The notes under the pieces: generated by a model
Told to the model about the DNA's origin: nothing
The model's database searches: none
What the model saw: only the letters and a program-made list of their open reading frames with translations
Made by a program: the position numbers and the translations under genes
Shown here: positions 1-12,738 of the stretch, one piece after another
Position numbering within the stretch: the stretch's first letter is position 1
Layout of the letters: every line of letters starts with the position of its first letter
From: Tetracentron sinense
Taxonomy: Eukaryota > Streptophyta > Magnoliopsida > Trochodendrales > Trochodendraceae
Assembly: GCA_015143295.1 (NCBI GenBank)
Contig: CM026554.1
Location: 53,380,627-53,444,626, forward strand
Length of the DNA: 64,000 bases
Direction: 5' to 3'

Positions 1-30
1 GCAATTAAAATAGAATACATCCCCTTGTCT

Positions 31-1045
31 TTTTTTTTTTGATCGGTAAGACAAATATATTAAGATAATAAAAGGAGTTTACAGAGATGTAAATTGAAGG
101 ATAGAAACAGAGTAAGAAATTATCAAATGATAAACAAATACTCCTGCCTCCTCAAACTAGAAGAGCATCCCTCACTTCTTGACATAATGGACTTGTGGAA
201 CTCCAATCCACAATCGATTGCCTCACCTGTGCCATTATCCGCTAGAGAGAAGAAGAAGAATTGTCAAAAACACGGCCATTCCTCTCCTTCCATATAGCCC
301 AAGAAATAGCACTGGGCAACATGGTCCAAATGGATTCCTCAGCACCCACCATAGTCATCAAGCATCATCCAGATAAGAAGCTCAGAAAGGAGAATGGAAA
401 GACCCACTCCACACCCATCTGAGACAAGAACCAAGCCCAGATCCCAAAAGCAATCGGACAGTGTAAGAGCAAGTGATTCACAGTCTCTTCCGCATTCAGG
501 CACAAATAGCATCAGTTGGCTAAGCTCCACCCTCTCATCTTCAAGTGGTCTGAAGTAAGAATTTTATTTAGAGCAGCAGACCAGAGGAAGAAAGATACCT
601 TCGTGGGAACCTGGTTAGCCCATACAACCTTATGAGGAAATGAGCGCGAAAGTACAGGTCAAAGGACTGCATGAGTGACCGCACTAAAAATCGACCGCTA
701 TTGCTACGGCTCCATATCCGACAATCCCTAATCTGAGATGATCGAACGGAAGAACTCAGCCTAGTCAAAAGACACTGTAGGTCCTCAATTTCCCAATCAT
801 TCAAATCCCTCCGTAGCCTAGGACACCAAACAATATCACTACCCACCCGCTCGACACACTCGGCAACAGACACCCCTTTGTTGATAGCCAAGGGAAAAAT
901 GGACCCGAAGTCATCCTTAAGCTGTGATTGACTACTCCAGACATCATTCCAAAACTGGATATTGACCCCATTGCCCAACTTAAACCTAATGAAAAGAGCT
1001 AGGGACTTGGCGGCACCTGTAATACCCTCCAAAGACCTACCCCGT
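31..1045 (-). mobile_element. 3' fragment of an L1-type LINE (decayed ORF2 end)
   Basis: Read on the minus strand, 1032-568 gives the segment that follows the reverse transcriptase in plant LINE ORF2, with the phrases FKLGNGVNIQFWNDVW and RLRRDLNDWEIEDLQ. It then runs into a broken zinc-binding zf-RVT-like region, with frame changes near 640 and 530. The same order occurs at 7400-8230. The minus-strand 3' end is an A-tract (T-run at 31-40) preceded by a tail similar to that at 8350-8390. The element is 5'-truncated and cannot code. The 5' boundary near 1045 is approximate, and I found no target-site duplication. Confidence 0.8.
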
Positions 1046-1267
1046 GGGGGCCCCTAACAGCCCTGGGCGACCATTGGCGGGAGTAAAACTTTGATTAGTG
1101 GATCAATCAGAGTATATGATGTGATATGGGCTCTCTTGGCTTGGGTTGCCTGACAATTTTCCTCTTGTAGACGTGCTAATCCAATAGCATCAGACACAAT
1201 AGTAGTCCGAAAAAGCTAGACTTGTGTGTAAAGTTCAAGGTTGTTAAATCATAATCATACACACAAG

Positions 1268-2203
1268 TCCAAGGTTGTTAAATCGTAATTGAATCGTGAG
1301 ATCATTTTAGGACCGATTCGATTCAAATTGAGATTCAAATCGCAAATCGTAAGATTTAATCCGATTTTTTTAATTGTTTAAATAATATAAAAAATACTTA
1401 ATAAATCAGAATAGTGGACATTATCCAAAAGATTTCATTCAAATCTATTGATAAAAGCAAGTAATGAACATTTCATTGCATACACTATATATTTGCTTGA
1501 TTATCGAAAAAAAAATGTGAATGAACTCCATAAAACAAAACATAGCCTCTAATATTATCAAAGATAAAAAAAAAAAAAGTAAACTCATTGTATGAGATCA
1601 AGTATCAAAAAGACTTGTACAATCAACAACTAAAATAAACTATCAAGTGCTCCAAGAGTCAAAATCTCCAATTCCATCCTCTTTCTTCTATCTCTTTTTC
1701 TAGTTTCACAGCAACGGAAAGAAAACCCTAACAGGAGTTATGACATGTCCATAATAGGGGTTTCTCATTCATTCTCTCTTCTTAAAAGGTGTAAAGTACT
1801 TTTAGAAAATTAAAAGAATAAAAAACATAGTATAGGTTCGTAACATGGGTTTCATGCTTGAATCACATGAATCATACGAACCATACGATTTGAATCGTAA
1901 GTCGAATGAGATACAACCCAATTAGGCAAGGCTTTGAATCTGAATTCAAAGGCGGTTAGTAAACTCATTGTATGGTTATAATTGAAAGGCTGGGAAGCCT
2001 TGCCTAATTGGGTTGCCTTGCCTAATTGCCCAATTATAACCACCCAATTAGGCAACCCAATTATAATTATAACCCAATTATAACCATACAATTATAATTG
2101 GGCTTTCAATTCAAAATCGAATGAGATACAACCCAATTAGGCAAGGCTTCTATCTCTTTTTACCTGTGATTCAATTCAAATCGCAACGATTTAACAACCA
2201 TTG
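1268..2203. repeat. Foldback element with AAGGTTGTTAAATCG ends
   Basis: The left end (AAGGTTGTTAAATCG at about 1270) returns inverted at the right end (CGATTTAACAACC, 2186-2198). A partial extra copy of the left end lies at 1236-1250. The interior is AT-rich. A second, self-complementary block built from CCCAATTAGGCAAGGC and its complement fills about 1904-2150, with a direct repeat at 1904-1934 and 2117-2148. I infer a non-autonomous DNA transposon (hAT-like by its end sequence) with a nested or rearranged palindrome. No target-site duplication was confirmed and no gene was seen. Confidence 0.5.
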
Positions 2204-2295
2204 TAAATACATAATAACTCTTGAATGGAAATAGAAAAGAGATGTAACTGTAGTTCCTCTGGAACTGGTAAGATATTTGGCACAAAAGATGGGGT

Positions 2296-2482
2296 TGGTC
2301 CTAGGGGTGTCAATCCGGCCCTCATGTGAGGTTACCCAGCCCAAATTGATCCTCAAAGCCTTGCCAAATCGAGGGTTTTTTTCCATCCATAAAGCTTGCA
2401 GGCCCTGGTTTGCCAAAAAAAAAAGGCAAACTAACATGAGGGCTAGGCGTGGGCAACGCCCTTTAAAGCCTGGCCCGACCTC
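2296..2482. repeat. Short GC-richer dispersed repeat
   Basis: The block opens with GGGGTGTCAATCCGGCCC and closes with GGCCCGACC, GC-rich against AT-rich flanks. A related block in the opposite orientation lies at about 13540-13640. The ends look like imperfect inverted repeats, so a MITE remnant is the best guess. The stretch 2490-2950 after it holds a lysine-rich reading frame without recognisable homology, and I call nothing there. Confidence 0.3.
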
Positions 2483-2972
2483 CATTTTCTATGCATACTA
2501 ATAAACACAAGAGGAGAGTATTTGACCAGGGAATGGGATACCGTGATTGCACCACCAAAGACATTGCATGCTAGCCATAATCAAAGCAGATTTCATATTC
2601 TGGAGAGGAAATGACAGCATAGTGCAGAGATCTCTTTGAGGTTACTCCAGTTCGTCGCTTGAAGGAAGTTCACTCACTTGCCAAGTCCAAGAAAAAAAAC
2701 AGAAATAAAAAGAGAAACATCAGGAAGAAAAGAAAGAGGTGGGAGGAGGTCAGAGAAGGTACACCAAGGGCAGCTACTATGCCTGGAGATAGTTGGCAAC
2801 AAGAAGACTTTATGGTGTCAGAAGGATTGATAGATAAGAAAAGAAATTTAAAAGAGGGACCTATACACCATTCTTGTTGTCCATTGTCATCACACCTTGG
2901 TGTGGAAAATTGAACAATGTAAGTCTGGACCGAACATGAGCTTTTAAGCATAAAGAGTGTTTAGGCCATTCA

Positions 2973-4640
2973 TTGGCTCAAGCCCATGTAGGCAGGCCTT
3001 TAGCTTGTGGTTTGGGCTCCTTTATTGAAAGCCTGCAGGGTTTGGATCCTCACCCAAGGAGTACGAGCCCACTTATTTTAGTGAAAGCAAGGTTGGTTTC
3101 AATTCCTACAACATCAACAACAATGGGGTTTCAGGCGATGGAGAATTTAGGGATGGAAAATCAGTCCAATTCTGTAGAGGCTCAAGTTTTGGAGACCCCT
3201 CCTCATTCTTAGGTTGTGTGATCAACTTGGGACATTTCTGAAGAGGCGATTGAATTTAGGGCGGGGGGGAAGGTGGTATATGAGGAAAGGCGGTTAGTCT
3301 GGGACTGTGCACGACCAAATTTTCGTTACTACCTTCGTCTGAGAAGGTAGAAGGGTAGTCTGCGTTGCAGTCTGGGGCTGAAGGTCTTCAGGTTTCATCT
3401 CCAAAGACGAGTGAGATAGACGAGTCTGTTCTGTGCATGGGGTTGGATCACATTGCCATAAAGGATCATGTTGGTCCAAGTTTTGTTGAGGAGCCCTCAT
3501 TGATGAATAAGAGTGTTCCAGGCTATAGGGAGGTGCTTCTTGACTAAGCAAGGCTTTCTGGGGAAGGGTTGGGTGTCCGAATCCTTCATTTAATCTAGCA
3601 AGCAGCCAGAGGAGCTTATGCCAATCTTTGTCCCAGGTGCAACAAGCAGGGTATTTGAGGACAGTCCCCTCGTCCAATTCCGTCAGCCTTAGAAGACCCC
3701 CCATGGAAGTCCAGTGCTCCCCCCGCAGCTTGGGGGTCTACGAGTAGTGGTGGAGTCGTTAATAGCCGCCAAGAAGAAGTGCAAGTTTGGTCTCAAGAGG
3801 ACAAGCAACTGTCTAGGAAGGATTCAGTTCTCTCACCAGGAAGTCAGCTGCACAGGGAAGGGGACAACCCTGGTTTGGCCGGGTGTTTTTTGGCAAATCA
3901 AGATAGCGCAGGGTTGGGTTCTTTCGTCAGTCTGGTACCTGATCTTGATCTTTCACCTGCTAGTCAGCGCTCAGCTTGTTTTGCGGAAGTAACTCCGGGA
4001 ATAGTAGCAAAGGAACACTTCATGCCGCATTTGGGAGAGACAGCTGCTCCCGAATCATCACACTCATTATGAGGCCAGGCCACTCCTGAGGTTGGTAACA
4101 TACCATTTGTTTCCTTGCAAGGTACGCCTACTTCCTTCCTTCTCCCTATCCTTCCTCTCACGCCTAAGGGAGGTGAGAGGACGGATAAGGAGATTTCTTT
4201 GTGTTCTTTTGCTGAGCCTGATATTTCATCTGTGCCAGACCTAGGAGTTATGATACCATTGTTCAATGAGGCCAGGGGAGTAAGTGTTGGGTCTATCCCG
4301 TTGATAGGAGCTAGGGATCTCACTGTCATTGTTCCAATTCCCGAGTCAGTCAGGTCAGTCATGGGAGTCCTGAGGGCAATCCACAGATAGATTCCATTCG
4401 TGAGACAGAAGGTTGGGAAGCAGGGAGTCTGGGTTCATTGGAGGCTCTTGGAAAATTGTTAGGCCTCTCTTTCGAGGGTCGGGAGAAGGAAGCTCGGGCT
4501 TTATTTTTGCGATTAGAAAAGGTTAGCGAGGAGGAGAGAAGGATTTCCAACAGTAAATCTGTTACTCGACGGGGTGGGAGTTAAGCAAGGGAGTTGAGGA
4601 ATTTGGAGAGTAGCGTAAACTATGATAGAGCAGGGTCTAG
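2973..4640 (+). pseudogene. Decayed LINE ORF1 (gag-like) region
   Basis: This region lies immediately 5' of ORF2 in a LINE. It is broken into many short frames, and I see no CCHC zinc knuckle or other diagnostic domain. The assignment rests on position and on weak resemblance of the segment just before ORF2 (about 4420-4640, Glu/Arg/Leu-rich) to the matching segment of the downstream LINE (about 8938-9165). No product is expected. Confidence 0.45.
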
Positions 4641-4688
4641 AAGTGTTTCCTGTAGTCCGCGAGCTGTCAAGGGTCGTAAATCTTTTAG

Positions 4689-7600
4689 ATGACAGGTTTC
4701 TCCATCCTTTCGTGGAATGTTCGGGGTCTGGGCCTCATGGAAAAGAAAGTGGCTGTGAAGCGTCTGGTTAGGGCCAGGAAGCCGGCTATCTTGTGCATAC
4801 AGGAGACCAAATTAGGAGGATTTACGGATCACATCATAAAAGATATATGGGATTTCTCGTCTCCATCATGGGTAGCAGTTCCTTCACTAGGGGCCTCAGG
4901 AGGTATCCTTTTGATTTGGGATAAGGATCGTTTAGAAGTGCTAGAATCAGAATTGGGGGCATACTCGATTTCTATTCTTTGTCGTTGGGTGGGGGAAGAA
5001 TTTCGCTGGGTGTTTTCAGGTGTATATGGCCCTTCTGGTGGGGCAGATGACTCAGTTTTTTGGGAAGAGTTAGACGATGTCAGCGTCAGATGGGATGCTC
5101 CCTGGTGTTTGGGAGGTGATTTTAATTGCATTCGTTTCGCTGAGGAAAGGAAGGGTGGATGTAATGTGAATGCAAAAATGAGGAGGTTCGGAGACTTCAT
5201 AAGGCGGCATGAATCGGTTCCTTTGCTCCCCAGATTGGGAAAGTCACTTCCCAAACATCATCCAGTCGACCATGCCTCGTCCAATATCGGATCATGTCCC
5301 ATTAACTCTGGAGTCGGGGCATTTCCAAGGGGGCCCCATTCCGTTCAGATTCGAGAACATGTGGCTTCAGGACGAGAGTTTTAAGGGGGTTGTGTGGGAA
5401 GTTTGGAATTCTCAAGGGGGTTGGGGGTCGGCTAGCACCAGGTTTGGGCTGAAACTCAAAGCTCTTAAAGGTCGCCTTAAGGTATGGAACCGTGATGTTT
5501 TTGGCAATATTCAAGCTAGACTAGCTAGCCTCCTAAAGGACATTGGGGAGTTAGATAGGGTCGAGGATGTGAGGCCCCTCACTGCAAATGAGGCTATCTT
5601 CAAGGAAGCCATGAAATCAGAATACTTGCACACAGCCAAGTTAGAAGAGATTAGTTGGAAGCAAAAGTCTAGAATCAGGTGGCTTAAGGAAGGTGATTGC
5701 AACACTAGATTTTTCCATAGGATGGCTAATTTCCACCGGAAAAGTAATTTCATTTCCAAATTGAAGGTGGATGGCGAGTGGAGGGAGGGGCCCGTGGAGG
5801 TGGCGGAAAGTATTGTCTCATTTTACCAGAAACTTTATTCGGAAAAGGAACAGTGGCGTCCTCAATTGGATGGCCTCCTTTTTGAGTCTTTACCGATGGA
5901 TCAAATGGAATCTTTGGAGGTCCCTTTTGAGGAGAAGGAGGTTCTCAGAGCCATTCATGATATGGCAAGGGACAAGGCCCCTGGCCCAGATGGTTTCACA
6001 ATAGAATTTTATCGGGCATGTTGGGATATTGTAGGAAAGGATTTCCTTGCTGTGATGAGTGAGTTGTATGAGTGTGGGCGCTTTGATAGGGTGATTAACA
6101 ATACCTTCGTTACTCTCATTCCTAAGAAGAAAGGGGCAGAGGACATTATCGATTTTCGACCTATCAGTCTAGTGAGCAGCGTTTACAAGATCTTGTCCAA
6201 AGTGTTAGCATCTAGACTTAGGGGCGTGATGGGTCATATCATTGCCCCTCAACAAGGGGCTTTCGTGGGCGGCAGGCAGATCCTTGATGGCATTTTAATA
6301 GCAAACGAATGCATTGATGATAGGATTAGATCCAAGGACCCGGGTATATTGTGTAAGGTGGATATGGAGAAAGCATATGATCATGTCAACTGGGAATTTT
6401 TGGGGTACATTTTGAATCGTATGGGCTTTGGTCCTCGGTGGCGCCATTGGATGCAACAGTGTATCTCTACGGCCTCTTTCTCCATCCTCCTTAACGGTAG
6501 CCCGGTCGGTTACTTTCAGAGCTCCAGGGGGTTGCGGCAGGGGGATCCTCTTTCCCCTTTTCTGTTCATCATTGTATCGGAAGCTTTGAGTAAGATGTTA
6601 TCCCGAGCTGATGGGTTGATCTTTGAAGGTTTCTCCCTAGGTACAGCTGGATTGAGGGTCTCTCACCTCCAATTTGCAGACGATACCCTAGTTTTTTGTA
6701 GACCGTCGAGACAAGATCTGACTGCAATTAGGAGTCTTCTTCTGTGTTTCGAAGCAGTTTCAGGATTGCGGGTCAATATGTCTAAATCTGAAATCATAGG
6801 GGTTGGGGTGGTTTCAGAAGTGGCCGAGCTTGCGTCTTGCGTTGGGTGTAAGGTAGGGTCTCTCCCATCGGTATATCTAGGGATGCCTCTTGGGGCTAGT
6901 TTCAAATCCAAGTCAGTTTGGGATCCGGTGTTGGATAGGGTTGCAAATCGCCTGTCGGGTTGGCAGTCATCTTACTTTTCAAAAGGTGGAAAGCTCACAT
7001 TGATTCAAAGCACGCTCAGTAGTATGCCAACCTACTTCATGTCTACCCTCATCATCCCCCGCTCAGTAGCTCGTTCTCTCGAACAAATGCAGAGGGAATT
7101 CCTTTGGCATAAGAAAGGGGGTCAATTTAATTATCACCTAGTTGATTGGGCTAGTATTTGCCGCCCGAAAAGCGAGGGTGGTCTCGGGTTGAAGCCCCTA
7201 TCCTTAGTTAACAAGGCTCTTCTGGGTAAATGGGTATGGCGGTTTGGGGAGGAAAGTGAGAGTTTATGGCGGTCAGTCATTGTTGCAAAATACGGGGAAA
7301 TGTCGCGTTGGTTCCCTAAGGAAGTTAGGCGGCCTCATGGAGTGGGGATGTGGAAAGGGATCATGTCAGTTGCCAGCTCAGTGATTCCATTTTTCCAATA
7401 TAAGGTCGGCGAGGGATCTGAAGTAAGGTTCTAGAAGGATGTGTGGTGTGGAGCAACCAGCCTGCAAGCAGATTTTGGGCTTATTTTCCGTCTAGCTTGT
7501 GATCGTAATGCGTCAGTGAGAGACTGTATCGATAGGGTCAGTGAGGGGGCAGGCTGGTGTCCCAAACTGAGAAGAAGGTTGAATGATTGGGAGATTGTCG

Positions 7601-8229
7601 AGTTCGGTACACTACTAGAGCGGTTGGGGTCTCTTCCTCCGGTCGCCCATGGTAGGGATTGTAGATATTGGTCCAGAGGCAACAACGGTCGGTTCTCAGT
7701 GAGATCTCTAGCTCAGGTTCTTGGGTCTTGTTCATCCATCCCCTTTCCTCATAGGATTGTGTGGAACGCAAACATTCCTTCTAAAGTATCTTTCTTCCTT
7801 TGGACGGCGGGTTGGAATAAAATCCTCACTTGTGATCACTTGAAAAATCGAGGGTGGAGGATGGCTAATAGATGCTTTTTGTGCCTTCAAGCGGAAGAGT
7901 CGGTAGATCACCTCCTCTTGCATTGTCCTGTAGCTTGTGGGATTTGGAGTTTCTTTCTCTCCAGAATAGGTGTGGAGTGGGTCTTTCCCTCTTCCTTTCT
8001 AAATTTCTTATCCTGTTGGGCTTTGGTTAGCAGGGATGGTTCAAGGTTGGCCATCTGGCAGGTTTTGCCGGGTGCTATAGCGTGGTCAATATGGAAAGAG
8101 AGGAACAAGAGAGTTTTTGAGAATTTGCACTCTCCTGTTCCTAGAATTTGTGCTAGAGCCGTTTCTTTGGTATTGGAGTGGGTTTCGTCTAGCCCGGAGG
8201 GGGTGATTGGGGGCCGTCTCCTAGCTTGA
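4689..8229 (+). pseudogene. LINE ORF2: endonuclease, reverse transcriptase, zf-RVT (broken)
   Basis: ORF2 of an L1-type LINE would nick the target and copy the RNA. From 4689 the frame shows the endonuclease/exonuclease/phosphatase fold: SWNVRGLG, IQETKLG, GVYGPSGG and the GGDFN motif. At about 5205-5213 the frame jumps directly from DFIRRHE to NRFLCSPDWE. A central endonuclease segment, still present in the neighbouring copy at 9520-9600, is missing, and the loss also shifts the frame. From 5209 the frame is open through the reverse transcriptase: PGPDGF, FRPISL, KVDMEKAYDHVNW, GDPLSPFLF and the catalytic FADD box at 6673-6684. A TAG stop at 7432-7434 sits where a conserved Trp codon (RFWKDVW context) is expected. 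The same frame continues to 8229 with the zinc-binding CFLC-HLLLHC region. The otherwise clean frame suggests fairly recent inactivation. Confidence 0.88.
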
Positions 8230-8419
8230 GTCAGGTTTGGGGGCCTTCCAAGCGACTAGGGGTTCCCGTGGGTGTATTGCTTCTTTTTGTTTATGCTTTC
8301 GTTGGGTTTACGCTCTTGTGAACCTTTGCTTATTTTAGTTTCTGTAGCCCTCTTCTTTTGTTGAATATATTTGCTTGCTTATCAATCAAAAAAATTCTAC
8401 TTTAAAATTGTTGAATTCT

Positions 8420-11400
8420 ACAGCTAGCTAGGAGCTTGGGGAGGCATTGTTGGAAGATTTAGAATACAAATCAGTGTCTGAAGAAATAATACCCGTCGAT
8501 GTGGGAACGCTGCCAGACAAGGCAGCCGGTTCTGCGGAAGCAATGCCAGGATCCGGTGTGAAGGACCATGAGGGCTTAGGTGGGGATGGAGTCAGACTAG
8601 AAGCTTTCTCTCAATTGGCTTCTTCTGGTCAGGACATTGTAGCCGCGGTATCCCATTCCCCGATGAAAGGTACATCCCCATCTCTATAGCCGTACGACCA
8701 CCACCATCCCAGTTGTTGACAAGAATGGTGTTGATAGTAGGAATACTGAGGACTTGCCCTTGTTGAATGAATTTATCTTTAATGCATTGCCTACAGAAAT
8801 TCAGATCACTCAGCCTGATGAGAGAATTGGGAATCCTGAGGCTTTAGCTAATCACACTTTGGTTGAGGTTCTCCTTGCGAATAGGTCGTCATCTAGCAGA
8901 GATCCAGAACAGATCTCTGAGTGGGTCTTAGAGAAATTTGCACACTTTGGGGAATTTGGAGGAGGAGGTGTTGGCTCTCTTTCGCTCCTTGGAACTGCTA
9001 AGGGACTTGGCTAAGGAGAGGGCCTCCCCAATTGAGTTGGGGCATAGTAATAAGAGGTTAGCGAGCGAATTCAGGCGTCTATCCTCATCGGTTCAATTCT
9101 CCCAACCTTGGGGTAGGGTTCCTGGGTCGGATAGGAAGGTCAGGGGAAGATTGTTTCCTCAATGATGCACAACAGATTTATTTCCTAGAATATTCGTGGC
9201 CTGGGTACGACCAATAAGCGAAGGGCGGTAAGAGATCTTATCCGAGCCTCCAAACCTTCCATCCTCTGCCTTCTAGAAACCAAAATCCATCATATGTCTG
9301 ATAGTATTGTAAAGGAGTTATTGGGCATGGGCCCTCATCTCTGGAGGGTAATCCCGACCTATGGAACGACATAAAGGATTCTGATTGTTAGGGACTTGGA
9401 CTACATAGAGGTGTCTGAGGTGGAAGAGGGGGAGTTCTCCCTTTCAATTTGTGCAAGTCCTTGTATAATGATTTCCAGTAACACGCGAACCTTTGAATCC
9501 CTCATTTCCCGTAATACTCTCATGGATTGCCCTCTGAAAGGTGCTAGATTCACGTGGTTAAACTTCCAAGAACCTGCCACTTGTACCAAGTTAGATTGGT
9601 TTCTTGTTTGCTCACGTTGGGAAGAAAAGTTCCTGGATGTGAGATCTTCCTCCCTCGTTAGGTCCACATCAGATCATGTCCCAATCATGCTTGATACTTT
9701 TGAAATTCAAGGTGGACCTCGTCCTTTTAAATTTGAAATCATGTGGATGGAGCATCCTGACTTTCTCAAGATAGTCGAGGATTCGTGGTCCCAAGCCACT
9801 TTCTGTGGTTCGGCCGGTGCCAGATTTAGCTTGAAGCTGAAAGCTCTTTAGGGCCAACTCAAGTCTTGGAACAAAGAGGTTTTCAGGCTCATTCCAGATA
9901 AGAAGAAGCGAATCCTCTCAGAGATCGAGCGTATTGATGCCTGCGAGGCTGAGGCCCCCCCTCTCAGCCTTAGATATGCAGTCTAGAGGGAATCTTAAGG
10001 TGGAATTTCACCAGCTTTTGAGGAGTGAGGAAATCTTATGGAAATAGAAAACCAGACTTCAATGGCTTAAAGAGGGCGATTAGAACACTCGCTTCTTCCA
10101 TCGAGTGGCGAACTCTAGGAGGAAGATGAACCTTATCTTTACTCTCCAAATCGGGGGACTAGGAACTTGATTTCGATTAAGATATAGCTAAAGAAACTGT
10201 GAACCATTTTGAAAACTTGTACTCTGAGGATAGACCCTATAGACCAAAATTGGATGGTCTCCAATTTCTACTTCTATTGGATTCTCAAAGAGATATCCTG
10301 GAGGGTCCATTCTTTGATGATGAGGTCTCTGTAGTGGTTAGGAGTATGGCTGGGGATAAAGTGCCAGGTCTAGATGGGTTCTGCATGGAATTTATAAGAA
10401 ATGTTGGCATTTTGTGGGGCTAGACCTGGTACAAGTGTTTCAGGAATTTCACCTCACAGAGTCTTTTGACTCGGTTCTCAATAGCACGTTCTTGGTCCTC
10501 ATCCCAAAAGTTGTGGTCGTGAAACAAATTAACAAGTTTAGACCGATTAATTTGGTGGGGAGTGTCTACAAAATCCTTTTCAAAGTGCTAGAAATACGCC
10601 TGAAAATGGTCATGAATTCAATCATATCTTCTTTCCAATGTGCTTTTGTGGGAGGGAGGCAAATTCTGGATGGGCCACTCATAGCTAATGAATGCATTGA
10701 GGATAGGCGTAGGAAGGGGGAACCTGACATCCTTTGCAAGATTGACATGGAAAAGGCCTATGACCATTTTAATTGGGAGTTCTTGGAATATATCCTTGGT
10801 AGGATGGAGGTTTTGGTATTAAATGGAGGGCCTGGATGAGAGCTTCTTTTGGATTAGTTCCCTTCTCTGTGCTCATTAACAGGTCTCCCTATGGGTACTT
10901 TAGGAGTTCTTGGGGTCTCTGTCAAAGGGATCCTATCCCCGCTCCTGGTTATCATAGTCTCTGAGGCCTTAAGTAGAATGATCCAAACTCCAGAGATCCT
11001 CCCCATTGCTTTGGGATGGATTCTACATAGGTCACGGAAATCTCCATATCTCTCACCTTCAATTCGCGGATGACACTCTCCTATTTTGTGAAGCATCTTG
11101 CAGGACATTGGCACTTGTCCGATGCCTCTTTCGATGTTTCGAAGCTGTGTCAGGGTTGAGAATCAACTTTTGTATGAGCGTTATCTAAGGAGTGGATGAG
11201 GTTCCAAACTTGAGGGAGTTGGCAGGTTGCCTGGGGTGTAGAATGGGATCTTTTCCAACAACTTATCTCATGTTACCATTAGGTGCTCAATTTAAAGCTA
11301 AATCGGTGTGGAGCCCGATCATTGAGAGGTTCTCTAAGTGGCTCCAAGGGTGGAAATCGCTATACATGTCCAAAGGAGGGAAGTTAACGCTAAAAAAGAG

Positions 11401-12738
11401 TACCTTGTGCAGTCTCCCGACATACTTCCTATCCTTGTTTAAGATTCCTGCATCTATTGCATCCACTCTAGAAAGAATCTAGAGGGAATTCTTATTGAAT
11501 GAGATGGTAGTTTTAAGAAAGTACCATTTGGTGGATTGGAAAACCATTTCTTTGGCTAAGAGTGGGGGTGGCCTCAATATCCAACCCCTATCATTGGTAA
11601 ACAAGGCCCTTCTTGGAAAGTAGCTATGGCGTTTCGGTGAGGAACAAGATATCCCGTGGAGGAGCAAGATAGTGGCTAGACATGGGGAGTCCAATAGGTG
11701 GTGTCCTAACCAAGGTTGAGGCCCCTTAGGAGTAGGGGTGTGGAAGGCATTGTTGCAGGGTTGGGTTGATTTTTCTAGATTTACTCGACTTAAGGTGGGT
11801 AATGGGGAGAGCATTAGCTTTTGGCATGATCTCCGTTGTGGCCCAGCCCCTCTTAGGCAAACTTTTGGCAACCTATTCGTGCTAGCATCAAATAAGAAGG
11901 CTTCAGTGGTGGAGTACTTAGTTGGAGAGAAGGGGCAACTGTTTGGACCCCCAATTTAAGACGTAACCTTCTCGATTCGGAGATTCATGACCTCTTGAGA
12001 TTATTGGCGCAACACCGATTAGTTACCATAGAACCATTGGTCAGGGATAGTTAGGTGTGGGTTTCAGACAATAAGGGGCGGTTCTTAGTGAGATATTTTA
12101 TACAAGCATCACAATATGAGCCTAATCTAACATTCCCGCATCAGGCTGTGTAGCATCTTCTGGTATCTTCTAAGGTATCGCTTATCTTGTGGACAACGGT
12201 TTTAGATAAAATCCTAACATACGATCACCTCATGCATAGAGGCTGGTGCTTGGCTAATAGATGCTTCTTGTGCTTATTAGCAGAGGTGTCCGTTGACCAA
12301 TTATTACTGCATTGCCCGGTTGCGAAAGAGGTTTGGTTCTATTTCCTCTCTCACCTTAGCATCCCTTGGATCTTCCCCAGATCCTTTTGGAGCTTCTTAT
12401 CTTGCTTGCTTTCAGTGTCGTTTCCATCTCTTGTGGGTGTAGTTTGGCATTTCCTTCCTAGGGTGATAATTTGGTCCCTTTCGAAGGAGAGAAATGGGAG
12501 TGTGTTTGAGGATGCATCCTTGACTATTCCCCGAATCTAGGTGCGGGAGCAAATGTTAATTTCATCTTGGTGCTCTGTTAAGAGGAATGGGGGGAACCCT
12601 TGGGGGGATATATTTTCCTTGTAGCCATGTGATGGTTTGCTTCTTTTCCTTTATGTTTCTTTTTGGTTTACTTTTTGTGAACCTTGAACTGCGTTATCCT
12701 CCTTTTTGTTTATATATATGATGTTTACCAATAAAAAA
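8420..12738 (+). mobile_element. Second, older L1-type LINE copy
   Basis: The order parallels the upstream LINE: an ORF1 remnant (8447-9165), endonuclease (9160-9850), reverse transcriptase (about 10200-11500, FADD box at 11063-11074), zf-RVT region (12187-12540) and an A-tract at 12732-12738 after TGATGTTTACCAAT. Many stops and frame changes show it is older than the copy at 2950-8394. The start is uncertain because it lies just beyond the tail of the previous element. A (TA)n microsatellite follows at about 12750-12772. Confidence 0.82.
9160..12540 (+). pseudogene. Decayed ORF2 of the second LINE
   Basis: The start region reads N-I-R-G-L-G after a stop at 9186-9188, where the intact family has Ser-Trp. 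Within the open stretch 9396-9851 the frame passes from an early endonuclease segment (FSLSICASP) straight to NTRTFESLISR, so the central part with the GGDFN motif is absent while the later ARFTW and SDHVP segments remain. The reverse transcriptase survives in pieces (FRPINLVGSVYK, KIDMEKAYDHFNWEFLE, LQFADDTLLF). Further stops occupy conserved Trp positions at 11621-11623 and 12151-12153. The last piece (12187-12540) keeps CFLCLL and LLLHCP. No functional product is expected. Confidence 0.82.

Larger units (their letters stand above)
2950..8394 (+). mobile_element. Near full-length L1-type LINE, inactivated
   Basis: This is a non-LTR retrotransposon in plus orientation. It has a decayed ORF1 region (about 2950-4640), then ORF2 (4689-8229) with endonuclease, reverse transcriptase and zf-RVT regions, a short 3' UTR and an A-tract at 8388-8394 following the tail TTGCTTATCAATC. 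The 5' boundary is approximate because ORF1 is degraded. It cannot transpose by itself: ORF1 is riddled with stops, and ORF2 has a deletion plus frameshift in the endonuclease and one in-frame stop. The next LINE begins almost directly downstream, so insertion of one beside the other is likely. Confidence 0.85.

Noticed and set aside
2659-2951. Lys-rich open frame on plus and Phe/Leu-rich frame on minus
   Set aside because: The two are mirror products of an A-rich stretch, with no domain and no codon pattern of a gene.
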